From Bacillota bacterium (GTDB lineage Bacteria; Bacillota; Clostridia; Acetivibrionales; DSM-1351), in contig JAEWST010000034.1 in assembly GCA_023398105.1 (NCBI GenBank), positions 1-64,000 of the forward strand: a DNA stretch of 64,000 nucleotides, in the 5' to 3' direction. Every line of letters starts with the position of its first letter. The first letter of the stretch is position 1. Shown piece after piece: positions 9,517 to 17,305 of the stretch. The notes under the pieces were generated by a model. The model was not told the origin of the DNA. It was given only the letters and a program-made list of their open reading frames with translations, and did not search any database. The position numbers were made by a program, and so were the translations under genes.

Positions 9517-9566
9517 ATTTTTTAATTCAATTTTAAGTTAAGTTTTTGAATAATAATTCTAAATAA

Positions 9567-10565
9567 TTACCATCCTAGAACTTCTGTCATTTTTGCAGCA
9601 TATCTCTTACCAAGAGTAACTTGTGAATCATGGTTAAAATGTAATCCCCATGAATCAGCAGGGTCACCAGATAAGCCGCTTGCAGAAATTACATAACTGT
9701 TCTTGATAACTGAAGGTAACTTTTTAATTTGTGTATTGTGGCCAGCACAACCACCACTATATAGAAGCTCACCTGCAAGGAAAGGAATATCACCTAGACC
9801 TAAATCCTTCTTGAGATCAGATACCAATGTACTTACCTTATTTGGCCAATCAGCTTGTCCATTATTTGAACAGCCTTGGTGGAACAGAATTCCATCAATA
9901 ACTCCGCCTTTTGCCTGTGCAAGCTTTGCACGTTCAATAATCCAGTTATATTTTGAACCACCAGACTTCATAAATGTCTCAATCTTTTCACCACTGATAG
10001 CACATGGTATAAGACCTATAGTGTCTTGTTCAGGGAGTTCATTTATTATTGTTTTAGCAAACCAGTCACCAGGTCCGATTGCACCTTGCCAAGCTTCATG
10101 TAAAGGTGGAACAGCAACAGCCCAAGTATTATTCGTATATCCTAATGATAGAATACGTGGATTTTTAACATTATCGGCTGCCTGAGCTTTAGGCCATCCT
10201 GCCATATTGGATTGACCAAGCAATAAGAAGCAATGGAACACAGCTTTTTGAGGCTCAGTTTCTATGTATTTACCAGCTGGGAATTCATCAATTAAACCTA
10301 ATAAAAACTTCTTGAAATTTCCTAAATCAATTGCGTTAATAGTTCCATCAGCATCTACGTCTGCAGCCTTAGCATTAGATACATCTTTTGTGCCAAGTAA
10401 ATGCATTTTGACTGCTGCAAAATCCAACGCATCTATAGCACCACTATTATCTACATCTCCGTACAATGATTGTGTAGCGGCTGTTACGTCGCCTGTTTGA
10501 GCACTAAAACTAAAGAAAGTCATAATTAAAGCTAGTACTACTATTAGGCATATTCCTTTTTTCAT
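9567..10565 (-). CDS. Dockerin-bearing secreted SASA/CE6-type acetylesterase
   Basis: A 332-residue exported protein. It has a signal peptide (about residues 1-30), an N-terminal type I dockerin (about 34-95) and a C-terminal GDSL-like SASA domain (about 105-332). The two calcium-binding dockerin repeats begin GDVDNSGAIDALD and ADVDADGTINAID. Block I of the esterase reads LLGQSNMAGWP, with the catalytic Ser in GQSN. The late DSWGLHFNHDSQ supplies the Asp/His. This fits carbohydrate esterase family 6 (acetyl xylan esterase) docked on a cellulosome to deacetylate hemicellulose. The start has an AGGAGG site nine bases upstream. A dockerin ahead of the catalytic domain is less usual than a C-terminal one. 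Confidence 0.88.
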   Translation of the reverse strand: MKKGICLIVVLALIMTFFSFSAQTGDVTAATQSLYGDVDNSGAIDALDFAAVKMHLLGTKDVSNAKAADVDADGTINAIDLGNFKKFLLGLIDEFPAGKYIETEPQKAVFHCFLLLGQSNMAGWPKAQAADNVKNPRILSLGYTNNTWAVAVPPLHEAWQGAIGPGDWFAKTIINELPEQDTIGLIPCAISGEKIETFMKSGGSKYNWIIERAKLAQAKGGVIDGILFHQGCSNNGQADWPNKVSTLVSDLKKDLGLGDIPFLAGELLYSGGCAGHNTQIKKLPSVIKNSYVISASGLSGDPADSWGLHFNHDSQVTLGKRYAAKMTEVLGW

Positions 10566-10694
10566 GCAAAAACCTCCTAAAATGTTATTTTTTAATTTGT
10601 TAAAGAAGAATTATCAGCTTTAACAAATATTATTATACTATCTAATATAGATAATTCGTAAGTTAGAAGATTTATTGGATGGTTTACTTTATTA

Positions 10695-11498
10695 TTAAGG
10701 AATTAATCTCGCAAAGGTATTGTTATATTCGCTTGTTTCAGTAACAATATTTCCCCAGTCAATTTTACCAGTTACATATCTTGCAGTACTTGGAATTGAA
10801 CCATATGCTGCAAAAGTACCAGTATAAGTTTCGCCTGGTGCAAGAGATCTGTTAATAGCAAGAATACTACCTCCAGAAGCTACATCACCTGTATCATTAA
10901 AGACAGTATTGGCTGAATAAAAATTCTGAATTGATACATTGTATAGGTTTGGAACAGTGTTTCCACCGATATTTTTAATTGTATAAGTATAATTAACTTG
11001 ATTGCTTGTTTTTGATGTTATTGTGACATTTGTGAAAGCAAGATCAGCAAGCAAAGAGAGAGCTCTTGTATTATTGTTTTCATTTAATTCTGATACTGAT
11101 TGTGACCAATCTATCTTGAAGGTAAGGTAATTCATACCAGTTGGTACTGAAACCAAGGAATAGAAAGTACCAGTATAAGTTTGGCCTGGAGCAAGTGATC
11201 TGTTTACACCAAGGATACTGCCTCCAGCAGCAACATCATTAGAATCATTGAAAATTGTATTAGAAGAGTAAAAATTCTGAATACATACATTATAAAGATT
11301 ATCAATTGTAGCAGTACCATTGTTTTTAATGGTATAGGAATAGGTTATTTTTGAAGATGTTCTTTGTGTAACAGTTGCTGCAGTAAAAATAAGGTCAGGT
11401 TTTGCCTCTGCAGCTAGTGAGGTATGAATTGGAAAAACCTCAGTAAATAATGAAAATGCTAATGCTAATGCAAAAAGCTTTAATGCAAACTTTTTCAT
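10695..11498 (-). CDS. Secreted tandem CARDB-domain protein
   Basis: A 267-residue protein with a signal peptide (about 1-30, cut near SLAAEA) and two tandem CARDB-like beta-sandwich domains (about 32-148 and 149-267). The two halves share long blocks such as NLYNV.IQNFYS and NRSLAPG.TYTGTF, so they arose by internal duplication. CARDB modules bind surfaces or partners and have no catalytic role of their own. An AGGAGG site precedes the ATG. It lies 130 nt upstream of the dockerin esterase on the same strand and may be expressed with it. Confidence 0.8.
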   Translation of the reverse strand: MKKFALKLFALALAFSLFTEVFPIHTSLAAEAKPDLIFTAATVTQRTSSKITYSYTIKNNGTATIDNLYNVCIQNFYSSNTIFNDSNDVAAGGSILGVNRSLAPGQTYTGTFYSLVSVPTGMNYLTFKIDWSQSVSELNENNNTRALSLLADLAFTNVTITSKTSNQVNYTYTIKNIGGNTVPNLYNVSIQNFYSANTVFNDTGDVASGGSILAINRSLAPGETYTGTFAAYGSIPSTARYVTGKIDWGNIVTETSEYNNTFARLIP

Positions 11499-11606
11499 AT
11501 TAACCTCCTACGCCCACTTTGGGCACAATAATTTTTTGATGCTAAATGATAAACTTTGCTTTACAGAGGAATGAAGTATATTTATGCTCCGTCCAACTGT
11601 AAACAC

Positions 11607-11661
11607 TCGATGAAACGCCGCTGATGTAATGAAATTTTTCTACAAATTTTTCTACAATCGA
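11607..11661 (+). repeat. Second copy of the TCGA-bounded inverted repeat
   Basis: This copy matches positions 1-43 in reverse orientation, with a tandem 12-bp duplication around ATTTTTCTACAA inside it. The pair brackets the first 11.6 kb. The gap 11499-12214 holds no gene, only this copy, a half fragment of the 60-bp element (GCCTCGTTATA at 11896-11906), the full element at 12019, and another repeat at 12121. Confidence 0.75.
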
Positions 11662-12018
11662 AAAATTTCATTTTGAATCTAGGTGTTATAAAAACATTAT
11701 ATCCATAATTAACCATATTGTCAATAAAATACTATATTAATAACATAACTTACAAAATAACAGCAAATATACTTAAGCGTCAGCGTCAATATATTAAATA
11801 TCCTTGCAAATGTAATTATTTTAATTAAATGGCAGACTTATGAATTATAACATGATATATTTTTGTGAAAAATAAGTAAAGCTAGTACTATTAATGCCTC
11901 GTTATAATTGATATTTGGTAATTTATTTGGGTATATAATTTAGTGTAATCAATTGCTAGCTCCAATATAAACTTTGTGCAAACACTTGCATTTTCTAGTT
12001 AATTACTCAAATTTTGCA

Positions 12019-12077
12019 TATAACGAGGCAAGAAAATGTCCCCCACTTCTATAAGTGGCGGGTACTACTTTGGTTAC
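12019..12077 (+). repeat. 60-bp palindromic element, copy B
   Basis: Copy B of the TATAAC...GTTATA element with the CCCCCACTT/AAGTGGCGGG hairpin. The right terminus is damaged and reads GGTTACC. An inverted 11-base remnant of the left end lies 112 bases upstream (11896-11906), as if a second copy had been partly deleted. Confidence 0.85.
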
Positions 12078-12120
12078 CAATGCTTGTTGTCCAGCAAACC
12101 AACTTATTATATGAAATTAT

Positions 12121-12180
12121 TTAACTTTTCATTTGATAAGTCCTAACACCTACAATTTTCAACAGGGGAAGTTGAGTAAT
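12121..12180 (+). repeat. Imperfect palindromic intergenic repeat, R2 family
   Basis: This is an about 60-bp element with TTAACTTTTC at one end and GGGAAGTTGAG at the other, and a CACCTAC core. Related copies lie at 5136-5172 (reverse), 25091-25144 and 55969-56037, and a partial one near 28675-28712. It is non-coding. Confidence 0.65.
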
Positions 12181-12214
12181 AAATTTTATTTTAAGATAAA
12201 GGAAGGGATCAATT

Positions 12215-13195
12215 ATGAATTCTGAAACTATAAAAAAAGAAGCTGTAAAAGAAATATATCTAGCTGGAGGCTGTTTTTGGGGCACAGAAAAATATCTGTC
12301 TTTGGTTAAAGGAATAGTGAGTACAGAGGTAGGCTATGCAAATGGAAATACGGAAAATCCTACTTATGAGGATGTATGTTATAGAAAAACAGGCCATGCA
12401 GAAGCTGTAAAGGTATTGTATGATTCAAATATACTAAGCTTGGGATTTATATTAAAGCTTTACTATGATGTAATTAACCCTATTTCCATAAATCGTCAGG
12501 GGAATGATATTGGTACTCAGTACCGTACAGGGATTTATTATACGGATATTAAGGACAAAGAACTTATAATGGAATCAATAAAAGAACTGCAAAAGAGTTA
12601 TGACAAGCCCATTGCAATTGAGGTAATGCCACTTGAGAATTATTATCCTGCCGAAGAATATCATCAAAAGTATTTAGATAAAAATCTAAATGGATATTGC
12701 CATATAGGCGGAGATAAATTCACCAAAGCTGAGAATGCAGAAGATTTTCAGCTAAAATATAAAGCAAAGCCCAAAGAGTTATTAAAACAAACTCTCACTG
12801 ATATTCAATATGCAGTGACACAAAATAATGCTACAGAGCCACCCTTCAGAAATGAATACTATGACAAATTCAGAGCAGGTATATATGTTGATATTACTAC
12901 TGGCGAGCCCCTTTTCACTTCAAGTGACAAATTTGAATCAGGTTGTGGGTGGCCAAGCTTTTCCAAGCCAATTAATCCTGATTTAATTTGTGAAATTGAA
13001 GATGCCACTTATAACATGTGCAGAGTAGAAGTTCGAAGCAAAACAGGTGACGCACATCTTGGTCATGTATTTAATGATGGTCCCAAAAAATCAGGAGGGT
13101 TAAGATATTGTATAAACAGTGCCTCGCTTCTTTTTATTCCAAAGGAAGAAATGGAGGAAAAGGGCTATGGATATTTGCTGAATTTAGTGAAATAA
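12215..13195 (+). CDS. msrAB: Peptide methionine sulfoxide reductase MsrA-MsrB fusion
   Basis: A 326-residue bifunctional enzyme that repairs both S and R methionine sulfoxides. The MsrA domain (about 10-165) has the catalytic GGCFWG motif with Cys20. The MsrB domain (about 185-326) has GCGWPSF, RSKTGDAHLGHVF and the catalytic Cys in RYCINS. The second zinc-type CxxC pair of some MsrB proteins is absent. There is no signal peptide, so it acts in the cytosol. GGAAGGGATC precedes the ATG. It lies next to a peroxide-defence pair, forming an oxidative-stress block. Confidence 0.95.
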   Translation: MNSETIKKEAVKEIYLAGGCFWGTEKYLSLVKGIVSTEVGYANGNTENPTYEDVCYRKTGHAEAVKVLYDSNILSLGFILKLYYDVINPISINRQGNDIGTQYRTGIYYTDIKDKELIMESIKELQKSYDKPIAIEVMPLENYYPAEEYHQKYLDKNLNGYCHIGGDKFTKAENAEDFQLKYKAKPKELLKQTLTDIQYAVTQNNATEPPFRNEYYDKFRAGIYVDITTGEPLFTSSDKFESGCGWPSFSKPINPDLICEIEDATYNMCRVEVRSKTGDAHLGHVFNDGPKKSGGLRYCINSASLLFIPKEEMEEKGYGYLLNLVK

Positions 13196-13230
13196 AATTT
13201 ACAATGTAAAATGAATAATACATTTGATAA

Positions 13231-13292
13231 TGCTACCACACCTAATATTACTAGGCTTTAAGTAGTATATTCACCAGTGAAGTTTGAGTAAC
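13231..13292 (+). repeat. Intergenic repeat, R3 family, copy 1
   Basis: This stretch shares about 60 bases with 35545-35606. Both run from TGCTACCACACCT through TATTACTAGG and AGTATATTCACC to GAAGTTTGAGT, with a few substitutions. It is non-coding and of unknown origin. A partial relative lies near 23338-23375. Confidence 0.7.
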
Positions 13293-13374
13293 TTAGTCTA
13301 TGGGTGTTCAAATTTATAAATGGATGAACATTAACTACTCATCAACTGTAGTTACTTAATAATCAAAATTATTA

Positions 13375-13418
13375 TTGACAAAAAAAATAATTAGTATATA
13401 ATTAAATTGTACACAATT
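13375..13418 (+). promoter_or_regulatory. Promoter with OhrR-type operator
   Basis: TTGACA (13375-13380), a 16-base spacer and TATAAT (13397-13402) form a near-consensus promoter. Immediately after it lies the palindrome AATTGTACACAATT (13405-13418), within a TAATTAAATTGTACAC context that resembles known OhrR operators. Bound repressor would overlap the transcription start. The encoded regulator lies in the same transcript, so autoregulation is expected. Confidence 0.8.
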
Positions 13419-13468
13419 GAATAGGGTACAACTAATTTAAAATAAAAACAATAAAGGTGGGTAAAAGT

Positions 13469-13942
13469 ATGAACATATATGATATAACTGTAAAGAACTC
13501 AAAGAATGAAGAGGTATCCTTGGAAGAATACAAGGGAAAAGTTTTGCTGATTGTAAACACAGCAACAGGCTGCGGTTTTACTCCTCAATATGAAGGGCTA
13601 CAAAATTTGTATAATCAATATAATGAGCAGGGCTTTGAAATATTGGATTTTCCATGCAATCAGTTTGGTAATCAGGCACCAGGAAATGATGCAGAGATTA
13701 ATAGTTTTTGCTCCCTCAATTATGGAACTACTTTCCCTAGATTTGCCAAAATAGATGTTAATGGTTCGAATGAATCAACCTTATATACATTTCTAAAGCA
13801 AGCAAAGGGTGGTGTGCTTGGCTCAAATATAAAGTGGAATTTTACAAAATTTCTAGTAGATAGAAACGGCAATATAGTTGAACGATATGGATCAATTGAT
13901 AAGCCTGAAAAGATAGAAAAGGACATTAAGAAGCTTCTGTGA
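13469..13942 (+). CDS. Glutathione peroxidase family protein (Cys-type)
   Basis: A 157-residue thioredoxin-fold peroxidase. The catalytic site is NTATGCGFTPQYEG with Cys35 in place of the selenocysteine of animal enzymes. FPCNQFG and KWNFTKFLVDRNG (the W/N catalytic pair) are intact. Bacterial Cys-type members generally use thioredoxin to reduce peroxides and lipid hydroperoxides. ATG 13469 follows AAAGGTGGG at a proper distance; the GTG at 13457 is inside that site. An OhrR operator lies in the promoter and ohrR follows 49 nt downstream. Confidence 0.93.
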   Translation: MNIYDITVKNSKNEEVSLEEYKGKVLLIVNTATGCGFTPQYEGLQNLYNQYNEQGFEILDFPCNQFGNQAPGNDAEINSFCSLNYGTTFPRFAKIDVNGSNESTLYTFLKQAKGGVLGSNIKWNFTKFLVDRNGNIVERYGSIDKPEKIEKDIKKLL

Positions 13943-13991
13943 TAAACTATTTTTAGTAGTTATTTGTTTTTTTCTGGGGGGAGTGCTTTAA

Positions 13992-14417
13992 ATGAATGAT
14001 GAAATGCTTAAGCTTAATAATCAATTGTGTTTTCCTTTGTATGCTTGCTCTAGGGAGGTAATAAAAAAATATAAGCCTTTTTTAGATGCCATTGATCTTA
14101 CCTATACTCAATACATTGTTATGATGGTACTATGGGAGACTAAAAGTATAAATGTAAAATCGCTGGGTGAACAGCTATATCTTGATTCTGGTACACTAAC
14201 ACCACTGCTAAAAAAATTGGAAATACAGGGGTTGGTTAAAAGAGAGAGAGACTCAAAGGATGAGAGAAACCTGATTGTTACCATTACTGAACATGGTGAG
14301 AATTTAAAGGCACAGGCATCAGACATCCCATTAAAAATGAGAGAGTGCCTTTCACTTTCTGCTGATGAGTCAAAATTGCTTTATCAATTGCTATATAAGG
14401 TTTTGGGGGATATTTGA
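13992..14417 (+). CDS. ohrR: OhrR-like MarR family organic-peroxide sensor
   Basis: A 141-residue winged-helix repressor. The N-terminus NNQLCFPLYACSREVIKKYK matches OhrR closely. Cys13 aligns with the peroxide-sensing Cys15 of Bacillus subtilis OhrR, and Cys19 is an additional nearby thiol. The DNA-binding region is about residues 50-95 (LYLDSGTLTPLLKKLE). Oxidation of the cysteine releases the operator. It shares a transcript with the glutathione peroxidase, in the place an ohr gene normally has, and no ohr gene is in the window. Confidence 0.92.
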   Translation: MNDEMLKLNNQLCFPLYACSREVIKKYKPFLDAIDLTYTQYIVMMVLWETKSINVKSLGEQLYLDSGTLTPLLKKLEIQGLVKRERDSKDERNLIVTITEHGENLKAQASDIPLKMRECLSLSADESKLLYQLLYKVLGDI

Positions 14418-14490
14418 TTAAATATCTGATACTTTGGTTTTAAGCAAAAGCTCCTTTTAATATCTGCATGTAAAATTCCATATAAAACTA

Positions 14491-15147
14491 CTATTCTTTA
14501 ACCCAATTTCTATTCTTATAAGTAATGTAATCCTCATTTTTTGAAGTCATATCAAATTCATAACAATTGGTTCTAGCTTCATGTATACTGATTTTTGTAG
14601 ATATATTTTGCTCAAACCACACATTAATAATTTCTGTTGTGGTTAAAGAAATATTACCTAGGGGTAGCAAAAATGGAGTTACATAAATTGGTGCTATTTT
14701 AGTGATGCCATCTGGAGCTGTGGAAATTTGGGATATACATGCATGTATATCAGATGAATATCTATTATCTATATTTATAGAAATTTCTTTACCTTCTGTA
14801 ATTGGTTCCGAAAACAAACCATACTCAGAAAGAATAGAAGTTTCTCCTAATGCTATTTCTACAGTATTAGTATTTGCTATGATTTCCGTACCGCTTTCAT
14901 ATTTGATAGTGCCTGACAATGTGTATTGAGGGGTCCATGAAAAAATGTTAGTAGATAAAAAATCTTTACTTATTCTCCAAGTCACTGTATATTGATTTTC
15001 AACTTTTTTTGCAAAACACATACTATACTTATTAGCTTTTAAATAAATCAAATCATCATTTTCAATATTGATAGTTACTGTCTTTTTTAAGGAAACTAGT
15101 AGTTTTTTTAGTTTTTGTTGTTTTTCTAATGAATAAGCAATACTCAC
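14491..15147 (-). CDS. Unknown beta-rich protein, paralogue 1
   Basis: A 218-residue protein of unknown function, paralogous over its whole length to the product of 16084-16728. Shared blocks are KKTVTVNI near 20, FAKKV near 42, SWTPQYTLSGT near 65, NTN.VEI.LGE near 90, C.SQIS near 140, and EDHITYK/EDYITYK near the end. I chose GTG 15147 because GGAGG lies eight bases before it and the resulting N-terminus matches the paralogue. Longer starts add an unrelated segment. No signal peptide or membrane helix is seen. It may bind a ligand or a surface, but this is a guess. Confidence 0.65.
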   Translation of the reverse strand: MSIAYSLEKQQKLKKLLVSLKKTVTINIENDDLIYLKANKYSMCFAKKVENQYTVTWRISKDFLSTNIFSWTPQYTLSGTIKYESGTEIIANTNTVEIALGETSILSEYGLFSEPITEGKEISINIDNRYSSDIHACISQISTAPDGITKIAPIYVTPFLLPLGNISLTTTEIINVWFEQNISTKISIHEARTNCYEFDMTSKNEDYITYKNRNWVKE

Positions 15148-15391
15148 AATAATTACCTCCATAGCTAGCCATTTTATATAGAATATTATATTCAAATTTT
15201 TTAAAAGTATATTAAAGCTAAAGTTGAAACAAAACAAGTCTCTACTTTTATTAAAGAGACTGTTTTGTGATAGTATAGGCTATTAATTGCTTTGACAACT
15301 TGAGTTGTTTTTTCAATTGTGAATACTTACTGACTGTAAACACATATTTTTATTTTACTCAAATTAAAGTAGAAGTTTGTATGAAATACTA

Positions 15392-15856
15392 TTAAATGAC
15401 CGTTTTTATTAAAAAGCCTACACCATTATTTTCTCCATATATGCTATTATTACCTGGGCAAATAGCATAATCACGAAATCTATTTTTTACGGGTTCACTA
15501 TATGCTATTCCAATTACCCATTTATCCGAAGCGGTTGTAAAGTGTCTAATTTTAGCAATGTCGTTTTCAATAGCAGTTTCTATTGGCAAACCAGCCGCTT
15601 GTCCTGCATTGGTAGCACTTTCGACTTTTAATTCTATAGCAATAATTTTTTCCCCATCTCGTATAGCACAATCCACCTTTTGAGATTGATTTGGAGGTGG
15701 ATAAGGCAATTCTCTTGCAACTCCCAGTCCGGTTTTTCTTACAATAATTGCAAATTCCACTTGCATCCATACTTCCCATTGAGCACCTATAGAAATTGCA
15801 TTTGCAATAATTTCAGATTCATGCATTAGTAAATAAAGCAAAGTTATATTGTCCAT
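15392..15856 (-). CDS. PD-(D/E)XK nuclease-like protein
   Basis: A 154-residue protein. The stretch QKVDCAIRDGEKIIAIELKVES has the D...(hydrophobic)-E-x-K arrangement of the PD-(D/E)XK nuclease fold, with an upstream glutamate (WMQVEFAI) available as the helix-1 acidic residue. That makes it a candidate restriction-like or DNA-processing enzyme, or a degenerate structural relative. AAAGGAAA precedes the ATG. It lies between the two unknown paralogues on the same strand, so the three may form one functional unit. The fold call rests on motifs only. Confidence 0.6.
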   Translation of the reverse strand: MDNITLLYLLMHESEIIANAISIGAQWEVWMQVEFAIIVRKTGLGVARELPYPPPNQSQKVDCAIRDGEKIIAIELKVESATNAGQAAGLPIETAIENDIAKIRHFTTASDKWVIGIAYSEPVKNRFRDYAICPGNNSIYGENNGVGFLIKTVI

Positions 15857-15915
15857 AATTAATTTCCTTTAAATGTATATTTTTTATAAGTTACAGTTCA
15901 GCATAGGCAACACAA

Positions 15916-15975
15916 TATAACGAGGCAAGAAAATGTCCCCCACTTCTATAAGTGGCGGGTACTACTTTGGTTATA
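15916..15975 (+). repeat. 60-bp palindromic element, copy C
   Basis: A complete copy, TATAAC to GTTATA, with the CCCCCACTT/AAGTGGCGGG hairpin. It sits about 60 bases upstream of the minus-strand gene starting at 15856. Confidence 0.88.
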
Positions 15976-16083
15976 ATGCACTATATACTGTGTTTTGCTT
16001 TATTGACAATTTACATCAAGTAGCTGAACTGTAACTGTTTAATTTGTTTTGTATTTAGAGCATTAAAAAATTGGCGGCTACAG

Positions 16084-16728
16084 TTATTTAATCCATTTTT
16101 TATCCTTATAAGTTATATGATCCTCATTTTTTGAAGTTAAATCAAACGTGTAAGAATTGGTCCCAGCATTACTTATCATAGTTTTTGTAGTTACATCTTG
16201 CTCAAACCATACAGCCACAACCTCTTTAGGAGTAAGTGAAATTTCACCTGGTGCTACAGATAAAGGAGCTACATAAATTGGTGTTACAGTTTGCATACCA
16301 TTTTCATCTGATGAAATCTGGGAGACACATGGATGAATGCCTGGATCATAGCTGCTACTTATATTGATTGAAGTTTCCTTACCTCCTGAAATTGGTTCTA
16401 AAAACAATCCGTTTTTTGTTAATTCCGAGATTTCTCCTAATCCTATTTCAACTACATTTGTATTGGTAACTACTTCAATGCTAGCTTCATAGTGGTTAGT
16501 ACCTGACAATGTGTATTGAGGTGTCCATGAGAAAATATTAACAGGCAAATATTCTTTTAGAGCCTTCCAAACAACTGTATATTTATCTTGGACTTTTTTT
16601 GCAAAGCATAGGCTGTAATTATTATCCTTTAGATAATCAAAATCCTTTACGTCAATATTTACAGTTACAGTTTTTTTAAGAGAAGCTAATAATTCCCTAA
16701 GTTCTTTTTGCTTTACTAAAGTGTTCAT
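16084..16728 (-). CDS. Unknown beta-rich protein, paralogue 2
   Basis: A 214-residue paralogue of 14491-15147, roughly half identical by eye. The predicted pattern is many short beta strands with one N-terminal helix (about 5-18). A single conserved cysteine occurs near residues 40 and 140 in both copies. The ATG follows an AAGGAGG site. There is no export signal. The conserved tryptophans (SWTP, VWFEQ) and glycine-rich turns suggest a lectin-like or jelly-roll fold, which I infer only from composition. Confidence 0.65.
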   Translation of the reverse strand: MNTLVKQKELRELLASLKKTVTVNIDVKDFDYLKDNNYSLCFAKKVQDKYTVVWKALKEYLPVNIFSWTPQYTLSGTNHYEASIEVVTNTNVVEIGLGEISELTKNGLFLEPISGGKETSINISSSYDPGIHPCVSQISSDENGMQTVTPIYVAPLSVAPGEISLTPKEVVAVWFEQDVTTKTMISNAGTNSYTFDLTSKNEDHITYKDKKWIK

Positions 16729-17017
16729 AATAATATCCTCCTTAAAAATAAGTTAGTTTATAAAATTGATTTTCAATGTTGAATCTAGATAACAACAATT
16801 CTATTATATGTTTTTTATAATTGAATACTTGAACATTCAGACCAAATGCAAAAAGTGATGTATATAATACAAAAATGGGGGGGTAAAATACATATCCGTC
16901 ATAAAGCTTGTTTCATAAAAATAGAAGCATGCAATTGTGAAATGTGATAGGGAAGTCACACAAAGGGCTTATGTGGCTCATGTTTTGTTAGTTTTACAAA
17001 TAATACTAAATTGCATA

Positions 17018-17063
17018 TTGACAAATTAATCACAATATCGTAATATTATAATATAGTGATTAA
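17018..17063 (+). promoter_or_regulatory. Promoter with 8-bp inverted repeat operator
   Basis: TTGACA (17018-17023), 17 bases, then TAATAT (17041-17046). The perfect inverted repeat TTAATCAC (17026-17033) and GTGATTAA (17056-17063) brackets the -10 box, as expected for a repressor site. A sulfur- or redox-responsive regulator is plausible given the gene it drives. The remainder of 16729-17305 shows no gene. Confidence 0.6.
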
Positions 17064-17305
17064 AAAGCTAATAAGTAACTTGACTTTTGCAGTTAAAAAT
17101 TGAGAAAGTTGAATTTCAAGCAATGTGGTAATTTTGAAAAAACTGTATTTCAAGTAAAAAAACGCAAAAATAAAGTTATAGCATAGATATTAAGGGTAAA
17201 ACTATAGTAGTTGATGTTATTTTTTTAATTAATGTATTTTTGTTGCGATTAAATATATCTTTTATAAAATTTGATATTGAAAATAATTATTGTGGAGGTA
17301 CTGAC

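Noticed and set aside
9703..10500. Plus-strand open frames opposite the dockerin esterase
   Set aside because: They overlap a gene with a signal peptide, a dockerin and esterase motifs on the other strand, and have no recognisable features of their own.
13469..13942. Selenocysteine-containing glutathione peroxidase
   Set aside because: The active-site codon is TGC (Cys35), not TGA, so no recoding is needed.
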